This document shows positions 1 to 11,900 of a DNA stretch of 24,771 nucleotides, piece after piece (the stretch's first letter is position 1; every line of letters begins with the position of its first letter). Position numbers and translations under genes: made by a program. Source of the DNA: Apostichopus californicus (Eukaryota > Echinodermata > Holothuroidea > Aspidochirotida > Stichopodidae); assembly GCA_020650975.1 (NCBI GenBank), contig JAIPMN010000699.1, positions 6,994 through 31,764 of the forward strand. The letters are read 5' to 3'. The notes under the pieces are model-generated. The model had not been told where the DNA came from, searched no databases, and saw only the letters and a list, made by a program, of their open reading frames with translations.

Positions 1-74
1 TACGAACGTCATTGACCAATAGGCCTACGTAATACAACACCATGCGTGATTTGTGTAGTCTATATGGCAGTTGT

Positions 75-103
75 ACCAGGGAGTTCCATAACAACTCCCT
101 GGT
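75..103. repeat. Palindrome, 11-bp arms, also present at 9363-9384
   Basis: ACCAGGGAGTT and AACTCCCTGGT flank a 7-bp loop. Bases 77-98 in reverse complement are identical over 22 bp to 9363-9384, while the flanks differ. The pattern suggests a dispersed palindromic repeat or a transposon end. Confidence 0.8.
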
Positions 104-417
104 TGTACCGACACAAAGTCTTGAATCTATTTTTAGCAATATATATGGCTCAACACTAAACCTGCATCTCTGATTGGTTGAATTCAAACTAGTGGGTTTG
201 GAGAAACTGTATGCGATTAATTTTAACTGTGGAATTTGTCATGGACACTTCTCTCATTATCTGCAAATATCCTTAATTACTCGCCAATTAACGTTGTTGG
301 CAGGGAAAAACTTGGCTAATATCTTAGTTTGCTGTTTTGTGATTGATATATGTAAAAAACTCGATGGACATGTTAAAAAAGTAGGTAACGGCGACCAAAC
401 GCAAAATGCTGCTTTAA

Positions 418-535
418 GATTTAAACTTGATTTTAAACTGGAATATGATCTCAATAGTAACCTCGAGTGAGATTTAAACCTGGATTATGATCTGATCAGG
501 AGAAACCTTGAGTAAGGTTTAAACCCGGTGTATGA
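418..535. repeat. Degenerate tandem repeat of about 50 bp, 2.5 copies
   Basis: TTTAAAC..GG..TATGATCT followed by AACCT.GAGT.AG recurs near 430-470, 472-516 and 517-535 with substitutions and small indels. It lies downstream of TMEM87. Confidence 0.65.
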
Positions 536-1757
536 TCTCATACATGCAACAAGTCAAAACACACACAACACAAGTCACTCATGGCAAGGTACAATTTCAA
601 AGATAAAATACTGCTTTTAAAATTGATAATTTCTTAAATCCTCTACAATGAGCCTGAGAAAATATTTTCAACTGATATCGTTTGGACTAATACGTACGAC
701 ACATATTGACATAAAATGGAGATAAGAAATGAAACGTTTGTCTTTGGAATAACACAAGATTTCCTGTTACAAAATTAGTTTCACATCTAACGTCGTTTTC
801 AAAGAAAATAATTTTGAATCCTTTAAGCTTACTCAACATCATCAGAAAGCACCAACAACTGTTTCCGTATCACTTTATATTCTAAAGATACAAACCATAA
901 ATATATGGCATGCATACATAGGCCTACTTATAATATATCGACATGTAAAAGACACACACCATAGCCATGTAACCGACAACTCTTTCTAAACTTATCACTG
1001 AGTACACCATCTTTCTATTTACAACTTGTACATGGTAATAAATTTACAAGAAACTTGAATCCTTTCATAAACAAAAGGCATATACCATACAGACCCAAAT
1101 GTTAAGTTTGTCAAGACACAATGGGCTACTTGTTTTTACATAAAACGAAATTAAAGGCCCTGGCAAGCCTCAAAATTCAGGTTATATAATGGATAAAATG
1201 CCAGTATAATTCTGCCATTTGCCAGAAGCAAAAAAAAAAGGCATTTACTGCCAGTGGAAAATAATGCTGCTTTTGTAATACTGTACATTCAAGGAAAACG
1301 CAAATGGTAATTTGATGTTAGCAAGTAGATATTTATGTACTAAATTGTGAAATTCTATGCCGGAAACCATCAAACTAGAGTTACCATCACGTAAAATATT
1401 TCAGCTCAGTAGATATCACAGATAGTGTTCAGACAAGACTGCATGGTGATGAAAATCATGTATAACCTGCACAGTCTGGTCATGTCCGGTCATAATCAAA
1501 CCATCACAACCAAATAATTCAAACCTGTCTCTGTCAACTATATATAACTCATTGCTATTTTCAAATTATTCTTCACATTTTGTCAACCACGAAATTCTTA
1601 AGTTCATAGAATAGAACATAATCATCAACCATGCAGTTTTCATGGATGACCGATAGGATAGGCATAGCACGGCGTTAAGAGCGTCCAGCCAAAAGCCATT
1701 CGTTCCCGAATGGGTCAAATCCGTGTCTCCTCCCCCACCCACCCTGATTTTGTATTA

Positions 1758-1880
1758 TTAGAGGTTTGATTCACTGAGGCTTCGCTGCAGTGACATGATG
1801 AATGGAGTGTAGTCGCCTCCATCGGTATTCCAGGCAGTGGTCAAATGCTGACGTACCCTCTCGTCCAGCAGACGGCCGAG
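1758..1880 (-). CDS. Candidate terminal coding exon of unknown gene, or alternative TMEM87 C-terminus
   Basis: On the minus strand a pyrimidine-rich acceptor (CTCCTGTGACC...CCGTTAG) is followed by 40 open codons and TAA. The peptide begins LGRLLDERVRQHLTTAWNTD and ends SLQRSLSESNL. Local GC content is well above the surroundings. LLDER is faintly like LLDSDEER in the vertebrate TMEM87A tail. The frame would suit a phase-0 junction from a weak GAG|GTTGAT donor inside exon 16. I cannot show that this exon is used. Confidence 0.3.
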   Translation of the reverse strand, partial: LGRLLDERVRQHLTTAWNTDGGDYTPFIMSLQRSLSESNL

Positions 1881-2892
1881 CTAACGGGTGGTGGTCACAG
1901 GAGCAGGAATGAGTGCTATAATCGCACGTTAGACTTTTTACTACTAAATCATTCATCAAAAAGAGAAGGCTTGGTATAAGCCGGTCTTCATCCATGATCA
2001 TCAATCTGATAGGGTTTCAAATGAGCTTCTGATAGCTTCCCAACCCTTGGGAAACTCTACTAATTAAACAAAATGAGCCAATGTGTGTCTTGCCAACCGT
2101 TAGATTCATTACCGTGAAAAAAGAAAAAGATGACTGATCCTGAGAAGAGTTAGGTACAATTTCTTGACGGTGATGCGAGCATATCCATACTCTGCCATTT
2201 TTTTCCCCGTTTGTTTGCAAAATCTGCAGGGGCAAGTAGGGCTGCTGTTCACGTCACAGTTATATACTCATCGTGGTTAGTGATGCCCTACTGAAATAAA
2301 AAATAACAAACATTCATGAAGCTGATAATAATAAGTGACGTTATTGTCTTAGCAAATGAATGTGGAGAAAATATTTTGGTTTAAGCCTTCTTAAGAGCAT
2401 TCATGTAAATTGGTATTATGTACCTAATTTTTATACTAAAGTGAAAGACATTTTCTGCTGCAGAGTAGCAAAACTTTCACGCAAAATTCATATTTAATAA
2501 AAGTATATATGTATAGAAATTCCTCCATGCATTATTTTTTTCTCCTTCATTGCTTAAAAGAGTACCACATGTGTAGACAAAGTTTTTTTTTCTCTTTTTA
2601 TCCCCTCGTTTCTTAATTTCTTTTCTGCTTAGATCAACAAATGACTTTGTTGAGAAATTCACTCAAATTTCATAAGTCACTTTCATTCATTCATTTATTT
2701 TATCATAATTTAAAATTGATTTTATTATTCATTCCTTACTTGATTCATAACTCACAACTTCACACTACCTGCGTATGTGTTTACAGGAATAACATGAAAT
2801 ATTAGACGGTTCAATAAATCAGATCAAACTACCAGGGTACTAAAGGAGTAATAAAATACATATTTTACCTGTTAGAGGATTGTATGTCATTA
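1881..2892. other. Probable TMEM87 3' UTR and downstream sequence
   Basis: The part nearest 2892 should be 3' UTR. Nothing further is recognised, apart from the candidate poly(A) signals and short non-conserved open frames. Confidence 0.5.
2694..2699 (-). terminator. Candidate polyadenylation signal AATAAA for TMEM87
   Basis: A consensus AATAAA (minus strand) lies about 195 nt downstream of the TMEM87 stop, in an AT-rich stretch. A further AATAAA lies near 2720. This position fits a short 3' UTR, but the hexamer is common by chance in such AT-rich DNA. Confidence 0.4.
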
Positions 2893-2978
2893 TCATAAAT
2901 CAACCTCGTTCTCAACTGGTTTATCTTGGTCGGAAAAATTTGACTTTCCTTCTTTCACGTGCCGCAGTTGCATACCAT
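2893..2978 (-). CDS. TMEM87: TMEM87 exon 16: C-terminus and stop codon
   Basis: 86 nt, entering in phase 1. The split codon makes DSFDGMQLR, matching human ESFEGMKMR. It continues to VENEVDL and a TGA stop at 2895-2893. The acceptor is CATTCCCTAG. The tail is about 30 residues shorter than the vertebrate one. A GTAAAA at about 2872 follows the stop and might be a 3' UTR donor. Confidence 0.88.
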
Positions 2979-5900
2979 CTAGGGAATGTTATAATTAAAC
3001 AAATTGGTTTGAATTTATAAAATATTCAACATCTTGGAAGTGGTTTATAAAGCTGTGTTTTTGAATTAAAGGAAAGGTCTTGTGGCCAAAGCTGCATGAA
3101 TGCTGATTTAAAATGGTTTGAAATATTTTCTTCTGCTTCTTTAGTTCAAATCCACATTGTCATGGCATTTTGTGTGGCAAAGATGTGATTTCTTTCAAAA
3201 TTTGGTTGTATTTCGTGAAAGCATCTGGCAACAGTAGAGCGAATGATGTCATCACAGTCTTAAAATTGCAGCTAAAAGTAGGTTTTGTTTTTCTTTATAT
3301 ATAAAGTCTCACCTATTCACAGGGTAAAATAATATTTCGGATGAAGAGTTTGAAAAATTTCCAATTACAGAGAACCTTTGCAACTAGAAGCAAACATTAA
3401 AAATGTATCAGGTTGGATACATGATAAATCAAAAGGTCAAAAAGATGATAATAAGAATGTAAAGAAGCATTTGAAGCAATTTCCATCAAGACATCACAGA
3501 CAACATACTCTGATTCCACTCTAGGGAAAAATTGAAAGTTTTAGCAAATAGCTAAAATAGGGTTCATTCAAATTACCATGCAGTTGGCTCAAGATATCGA
3601 GAGGCATTTTCATCTAAAAGTGTGGAATATTTTTCCTTTTCCAATTATGTACCATTATTTGCCACAGGATATACCTCATCAAAAGAGGTAAATTAAGCTA
3701 CCGAAAAACATAACCTGCTTCTTGAGGCCACCAAAGATCAGACCATGACGGATAAAAATGTTTATGAAGCAAAATCTTCCAAAGTAACAGCCAGTTTAAC
3801 AATAAAACATATTTACTATTAATCTGTGACATATGAAAATGTTGCACTCATTGTTGTATAAAGCCACATGGTTTTGATCCAGATATTAATCTCTTAATTA
3901 AATTTAAGAATGATCCGATAATATTGTGATAAAAGAAAAAACAGGGTTAGTGTCAAAGTGACAAAAGTGAAATACACACCAACTTACTGTAACTCAATAT
4001 AACTCATATATAACGAGCATTTGAGGGGGATTCAGTAATACTTACATAATAAAAATTCTCTCAAATCCAAGCAGGATTTACTCAAAAACCGCATTTTCAC
4101 ATAGAATCAGGATTATTTTGTGAAGCCATGCAAAGTCGTATATTATTACTTTGTAGCTCATGAGCTCAACTAAGCATGTGTTAATTGTCAACTCATCATA
4201 AGAAACTCAGTCAGTGTTTGCCCTGGAATGGTGATCACGAAAATATTCAAACAAAAAGTATCAAAAACTTGCTATCCGATGATACCTTTAATTTCCCTGT
4301 GATACGTTGTACTCACCGAAAGAATCAGACATCATGAATTCTTCTTCTTCTTCATCGTTCTCATCATCCTCTTGCTCCAAAGGTACGTAAACAAACCTCT
4401 GCTTGTCGCCAGACGGGCGGAACAGAATCATCACAACTACCACTATCCCAGAGAAAAGTATCGGCCATATCGCTTCATTCAGCCACAGATATTGCCAATG
4501 CTGAAAAAAAAAATTAGGAGTAGGAGAGTATAATAAACATATCTGTCAAGACCCCCAATCGGATGAAACTAACTTCAAATTAAATTCTTCTGTCTAAAAT
4601 TAGGACCGTTCAAACAACCATGCGATACGATCATTCTCTCACCATCTGTCACCCTCTGCAATGAATTGGCTTTGCAATGCAGGAGTCACAACCAATTAAA
4701 ACACTGGATATCTTCCCTCAAAAATCTACTTTTACGAGTTCTGTATATAGCTAGAGCTGAAAGACGAAATATTGCGCGGCAATTGTACAGTAAACTTACC
4801 ACTAAACAATTAGTTATTGTTTTTTCATATATAGACCACACAAAGAAGGCAAGGCTGAAACAGAAACACAGTAACGACGAACAGGTAAAGTACACGTACA
4901 GCCAAAATTTGACCATCTCACTTTTACTTAGCAACATCTTCATGGTCTGAATGATGCCCTTGATGATGTGTGAAATTGGGTTAAGGACGGAACCAAAGAA
5001 ATGAGAACAACATTAGTACATGCTCCCCGCCCTCAGAAACTAAATAAGTTAGCTCTGACCAACAGTTCTAACATTAATCTGCCAGTATGTATGCCATGTC
5101 CAATCCTAGAGAAATCGATCAGTTTACACATTTCCTTCCTTTTTTTTTACAAAATTGATTCATAGAACTTTTATATGAATCAATTCCTTAGACATAGACC
5201 AATCAAGTTTACAATTCTTGCAATGCATTTCATCGTCAATGAGACAATTATAAAGCAGTATGGATATCTGACTCTCTGAACATGAAGAGATTCAAAAAAA
5301 AAGAAAAGTCACATCCAAAATACCTTTTCAATAATAATAATAATAACCAGTTAATAATCAGCAGTTATTGTTACGACGCTTAAGCGACCACAAATGTGAG
5401 AGAAACCCGCAAGGGCTTATGGATTGCAACTGACACTTCCGGGGTGGGGGGCGGGCTTCCAATTCAACATTTTATGATAAAAGGATATCCAATATAATAT
5501 GAGTAAATCCAGCACAGCCAAGGCCAACAGATGCGTCATACGAAGGGTCCATCCAAACATCTACGGAGAATGAAGAAAATGCAAACAGATTCGACATAGC
5601 AAACAACTCTTTGATGAATCAACATAATACACTACATGGTACCTACGATGTGGAGGGAGACAGACATTAACAGTAATATTGTCTGTCGAGCAGATTCTTA
5701 CAATCGACGTATCACAATGACATGCGATTGAAAAGCTTTCATAGTTATTTTAAATTATACAAGAAGTCACATGAATTGTGTACACATATAGGTACACTCC
5801 AGTCAAGAATGTTCATAAACAGACCTGCCAAAACTGTCCTTCACAAATATGAGGAGATTTTTCAATTTAAATTGATGGGAATTCCCATCCAAAATATTAA

Positions 5901-8900
5901 AATAACGAAATAGGGAGAATCCGGCACAATCCAACTAAACCATGATAGTGATATATAAAAAAGTTACATATTATAAACATTAAGGTTATAAAGTTACATA
6001 TTAGAAACATTGAGCTTATAAAGTTACATATTAGAAACATTGAAGTTATAAAGTTACATATTAGAAACATTTAGGTTATAAAGTTACATATTAGAAACAT
6101 TGAAGTTATAAAGTTACATATTATAAACATTAAGGTTATAAAGTTACATATTAGAAACATTGAGGTTATAAAGTTACATATTAGAAACATTGAAGTTTTA
6201 AAGTTACATATTAGAAACATTGAAGTTTTAAAGTTACATATTAGAAACATTGAGGTTATTAAAGTTATATATTATAAACATTGAGGTTATCAAAGTTACA
6301 TATTAGAAACATTGAGGTTATAAAGTTACATATTAGAAACACTGAGGTTATAAAGTTACATATTAGAAACATTGAAATTATAAAGTTACATATTAGAAAC
6401 ATTAAGGTTATAAAGTTACATATTAGAAACATTAAGGGTTATAAAGTTACATATTAGAAACATTGAGGTTATAAAGTTACATATTAGAAACATTGAGGTT
6501 ATAAAGTTACATATTACAAACATTGAAATTATAAAGTTACATATTAGAAACATTGAGGTTATAAAGTTACATATTAGAAACATTGAAATTATAAAGTTAC
6601 ATATTAGAAACATTGAGGTTATAAAGTTACATATTAGAAACATTAAGGGTTATAAAGTTACATATTAGAAACATTGAAATTATAAAGTTACATATTAGAA
6701 ACATTGAGGTTATAAAGTTACATATTAGAAACATCGAGGTTATAAAGTTACATATTAGAAACATTGAAGTTATAAAATTACATGTTAGAAACATTGAGGT
6801 TACAACATCACCTCTGCAATAATAGAGGGGATGGAAAAGGTGAAAGTCAGGGCTAAAGAACACTTCCCCCACTCCCCAACCAAAGTTTCCCATGTTGCAA
6901 GTCCAGGAATAAAACATATGCAAGGCCATTTATGATCAAAATTTAGAGGGAACAAAAATGAGAAATTATGCCAGGATTGGTGACTATACCGTTAAAATTC
7001 AGAGCAATTTAACATGTCTCAGTGTAAAAGGTTGCTGCTGATTAAATGGGTTGAAAATGTGAATGTAAATTAATGCTAAAGGATAAAATTCAAAGTTTCG
7101 AATATAACATATGGAGTGTGTAGTGCTTGTTGTACACTTTTAGAAACTTTGCACAATACTCTAGTATTGTTTTGTATCAAACCTGCAGAGTATATATGTT
7201 ACTCACAATTTGGAATGGGTCAAACTATTTTAAAGACATGTTCCCACTGTTTTTAATCACCAACTGAAGGTTAAGGAGGAAGCTATGAACCATTCTATTT
7301 TGGTACCTTGAAATTCTATATACACTCAAGACCAAACATTTCATGGTAGTCTTTACCAGATATTTGAAACACAACAACAAAAGCAATTTCAATACTTTTG
7401 ATGTCTTCTCCCATTTATAAATTTTTTGAAAATGGAAAATTTGACTACTGTAGTCAAGCTTATGAACTAAATTTTACTGGAGTGGCAATAAATGTTAAGG
7501 GTAACATAGAGGAAACTAAAAACACAAAATAAAATATATATATACTCACATCACTGAATTCCATGAGAGCTAGATTGGTCTTAAGTACAAAATAAACACC
7601 TCCTGTCAATATTACTCGGTACAGGTAGGTACCGAGTGTTGCCCTTAATTAGAAAAAAAAAAAGACGTCATGTTCATTTAAGTTTGTACGGTATATAATT
7701 ACCCATTCACGAAGTATATACAGTAGTTCACACACATTTGGACAGAAATTTGTGATCAAAGAGGATATCAGGTATATATAATACAGCCTCCCAGCCTGCA
7801 TTGTTGGTTGACTGTTCTACTGTTAACCTACATCTGAGAACTTCAGAATTGTACAATTTTGGAATTTGAAAACTTGCAACCACTTGGGCAGATGGCAAAT
7901 CTCCCCAAAATTATACAGAAAATTGAAAATATCAAAATGACCTTTTATTAAAAAAGGTGTAAATAAAGTTACATGTACACAGTAAATATAGAAAACACCT
8001 TACATTTACAGTCCTGACTGATTTTTGTCTTCAGAAAGAACATGGTTTTATAATTCCCAACCAAATCATTTTGGTCACATAACCTAAATATGGACATAAC
8101 ACATTCCATAAGATGCCTCATAATGCCTGGATCTGGTGTTACATATTCCATTTCATATATATATATATATATATACTTATGATTAATTCTCAATGCACAA
8201 TAAATTGCACAATGATTACATTCTGTCTACACTTAAGTCCTCACCCTCTGAAAGCCCAAATATATGAACCACTTTTCCTTCTTTTATAACACCCAAACAA
8301 AGATCGACCAGAGAAAACATAAAAATCGTTGGGAGTTCAGAAAACTTGTAACATGGCCTAAATCTTTGAAAATGTATTCCCACATCATTTTTTTCCTCAA
8401 TCTATGTTAATTTAAATAACTGTTACCTCGTTATGCAGTATCCGATACTGACAATCAGAAACAGACAACGAGCCAAACTAGATCTGATGTAAGAGACCAC
8501 TTCAGGGAACAGCGCGACCAGCAGACTGTTCTGCCCCACAGCATTCATGTGCTGAAATTTCACTAAGAAGGAAATCTTCTCTATCAACCCTGCAATGCAT
8601 GGAAGAGAAAGATGAGATTGAAAAGAAATATAAGCCGTTGGAAACTCTCCACACTCCTGTATTTTTAGGGCAATTTTTCCGTTTGGTTTTTTGTACAACG
8701 ACAGCTTTATTGCAACTTGTTTTATAACGTTTTTTTTTATTCTCTCTTTATTTCCGCAAGATGATAATACAACAAAAAAAAAATACATATAAGAAAGCAC
8801 AGAAGCATCAAAATGTTGAAGAATACATATACAGTCACAAGAACAATCTTATTTACAATGTAATTATCACTGCGGAGGAGACCTGGCAGAAGTAATGCTT

Positions 8901-11900
8901 ATATAAATTCCAGGCCACCCTCTATACTTAATTATTCGATTTACTTATTACTAAACTTTAACGTATTTAAGTCCCACCCACCCCAAAAGAAGAAGAAGAA
9001 GAAGCCGGGAGAAAAAAAGAAAGACAAAAAAAAAGAAGTCAGTACTTAACTAACAAATGATTTTTTAAAGCCAACAGCTCATCCTTTGGGTTATAATAAA
9101 GCGAAGCCTTCCAAACTGATGTATTCAAACTTTGAACACTTAAAGGGAGTGAAAACTCGCGCAAAAAGAAACGTCTGATGCCGGTAATCTGACCTAGTTT
9201 CTAATGAGGTGTAACAGAAGTGTTAGACACCACCTTCGAACCCAGAAAATACACACACAGCTTGCTACCGTCGGTAAGTAGACACTAGTGTACAGTCAAT
9301 ACATGCAGCTACGGTCAATACCCACAACACAGTGTACATAGCAGCGATGGACATCTCAGCAAGGAGTTGTTATGGAACTCCCTGATATCAGGTCCAGAAA
9401 AAAGATATCAAGATATCACGTTTCATACTGTCTGCATTTTGTAGCGACAAGAAGAAAACTTCACATGCAAGCAACGGAAAGTTAACTTTCTTCGGAGGGC
9501 CGCATGCGGTTTGGGGCGAGTCTTCAATGCCTTTAAATTAAATGCCCTGACAAGTATTACAGGAGTCTGCAGCTTCACAGCTCATTTTATTTATCACTGT
9601 GCGGTGTTCAAGGCTGTCTTAGAGCGGTCACTTGTTATAAACCGTACCAACCGTATTAACCATATTAACCGTATCAAGTATATATGTCAGTCTGAAACAG
9701 CTGTTAAACATTCCACAGATAATTGTTATCATGTTGCTATGCATGTAAGATCATGTATATACGTAACCAGTCAAATCATGAACAACATACTGTATATTAT
9801 AAGCACTATTTATTAGCATTTATGGTTAATGTTTTGATCGTTTGATGATAGTAACAAAGATTTATAATGCATACGTAACCACCCACTCCCAGAAATGGGC
9901 ACTCAATGCGTCCTAGACAGACCACTAGATGTCAACTGCTTTGTAGTACATTGCATTGGAACATGTCCTGGTCAACAAATGATATTTTAAAACATATTTA
10001 ATTGCCACCTGTAAATATTCATGGAAACAGAGCTGTATCATAAATTTCCTAAATCACTCTCCTTGGTACTTTTTTTGGCAATTATTAAAGGCCAGTAAGA
10101 ATGTTCTATGTGGTGAAAACTCATTCATGTTGTATATCATCATGACATATAGCCCCCATTGAAAATACACGGTAAATACTACAACAAAATGACATGTTCT
10201 TGTTTAACTTACCTACGAACAGAATGGTTCCAATCCAAGCGTGAATGGCGAAATGATTTTGGCGATGACGGCAAAGAAGCAGAACCCACGTGAAGCAGAA
10301 GAGAATGTAGACGCCAGACATTACTGCGTAAAACTGGTCGGGAAATATTAGAGAGGAAATGTACCGTATGTTGTTCATCTATTAAAGCGGAGTAGATTAC
10401 TTGATTGGAGAAAATAACTTGAACAGAATATAAAGCAATTTGCTACAAAGAATTTGAACAACATTAACTAACTTCTTCGAATGCAAAATGAAGCAAAAAC
10501 AGGTTAAGAATACATATGAAACAAGCCAGAAAGCTCTTACTACTTGGTTACACATGGAGTTGAATGTCATCGGTATGGTTTGGGTTCCGATTTGAGCATA
10601 TACTAAAATTGAACTGAAAAATAAAGTTTTCAAAAGCAAGGTCCTCTCAATTAAGGAGCCATCACCCTTCAAAGTGTTGCTAAATGGCGGTTGATGAAAA
10701 TGTCTCAGCCAATAAATGAATTCTGAGATATTGACACAAAATTTTTTAATGTATCCTTAACATACATGTTATAACATATACTTGTGACCATTTATCATCT
10801 TTGCTACCGTTTTGCACTTTTATCCTTTAACAGAACAACAATTTAACTCACCAGACTTTTCTTATGGTTTTGAGACAAACATGCACCACTTTTTCAAATT
10901 ATATCTTACCCGATAGCAAGCCTGGAGAACCTGACAAATGGTAGGGGCCGAGTACGTTAGCCTATCTATTTGAGAGCAATTTGTCCTAGCTATCATTCAT
11001 GTCAGCAACATGTTGCCAAGGAGGAGTTATTAAGGACAAGAGAGTTCTACAAGAAACAAATTTAACAGTACATTGAATATTAGGTGTTAATATACAGCAG
11101 ACACTGCAGTTAAATTAGGCATTACACTTACAAACTGTAGAAGTACAGACAGTGTTGGTACCATAAATGACAACAAAACTTCTACTGTACATAAGAATAT
11201 GCAAATGAAGCAAATGTATATAGTTACCTTTAAAAGTGGATACTGGTATGTTGATAGGTAGCCATGTGGTCCTTTCAAATCAACTTTAACTGAAAATAAC
11301 AAAGAAAATTGAATTACCTCCTAAAAATAAAAAAATGAATAATTTTTTTTTTAAAGATTAGGAATCATGAAATCATTTTTTTTTAAATATATTTTTATTT
11401 TATTTTTTTAATATATAGTGACATTCAACAATATTTTTATAAATTGGACAAAATTTGGACAAACTGATCATGGATAACCGTTCAAAATAACTGTTTAATA
11501 ATGGTATATGAAAAATCTCAACTAATATAATACTGACCTTTGAATGACTTCATGGAACCTTTAAGAATATTTAGCTCAAGTGTAAGGAGATATGGCCCAC
11601 TCATCTGTGTGGTTATGACCTGATCATCAACAGCTGGCTAAAAATGGTAGTGAAATATACAAAGAAAAATAATAAATGAGTTAAATCAATGATGATCTAT
11701 CAATAAGTCTAATATCTGACAGCAGTGAGGAGAAATAGAAGAAAAGGAATTATGAAGCAAAGAAGTAATTTTTGCAAAAGTATATTGAAACTATAAAGTG
11801 TGGAAGATGAAACAAGGGGACGTCAGTAGGGGGGACGGAAATTGTGAAGAAAGAATTTTGAGTTTTGAGAAAATATTCTGGCTACGCATAGCTTAAAGTG

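Larger units (their letters stand above)
1..1757. other. Intergenic, downstream of TMEM87
   Basis: AT-rich, with the palindrome at 75-103 and the degenerate tandem repeat at 418-535. The open frame at 174-470 has no ATG at its first codon and no recognisable features. I see no exon or RNA gene here. Confidence 0.5.
8590..10212 (-). other. TMEM87 intron 10
   Basis: GT-AG intron of 1623 nt. It holds the (AAG)6 tract, the second 22-bp palindrome copy and short imperfect 12-bp repeats (ACCGTATTAACC-like, about 9642-9680). These repeats make a chance plus-strand open frame. No gene is seen. Confidence 0.85.

Noticed and set aside
174..470. Plus-strand 98-codon open frame
   Set aside because: It does not begin with ATG, ends in a tandem repeat and shows no family signature or splice context.
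5955..6802. CRISPR-like regular repeats
   Set aside because: Units are directly adjacent with no unique spacers, and the DNA is animal.
6416..6929. Minus-strand open frames with repeated NFITSMFLIC peptides, resembling a repeat protein
   Set aside because: The frame is open only because the 30-bp satellite unit is divisible by three. It lies inside an intron with no start context or splice signals.
8590..8800. N-terminal extension of the open frame that contains TMEM87 exon 11
   Set aside because: A strong CATTGCAG acceptor sits at 8590. Homology and phase with exon 10 begin exactly there.
9511..9816. Plus-strand 101-codon open frame
   Set aside because: Antisense within TMEM87 intron 10, with short ACCGTATTAACC-like repeats and no recognisable domain.
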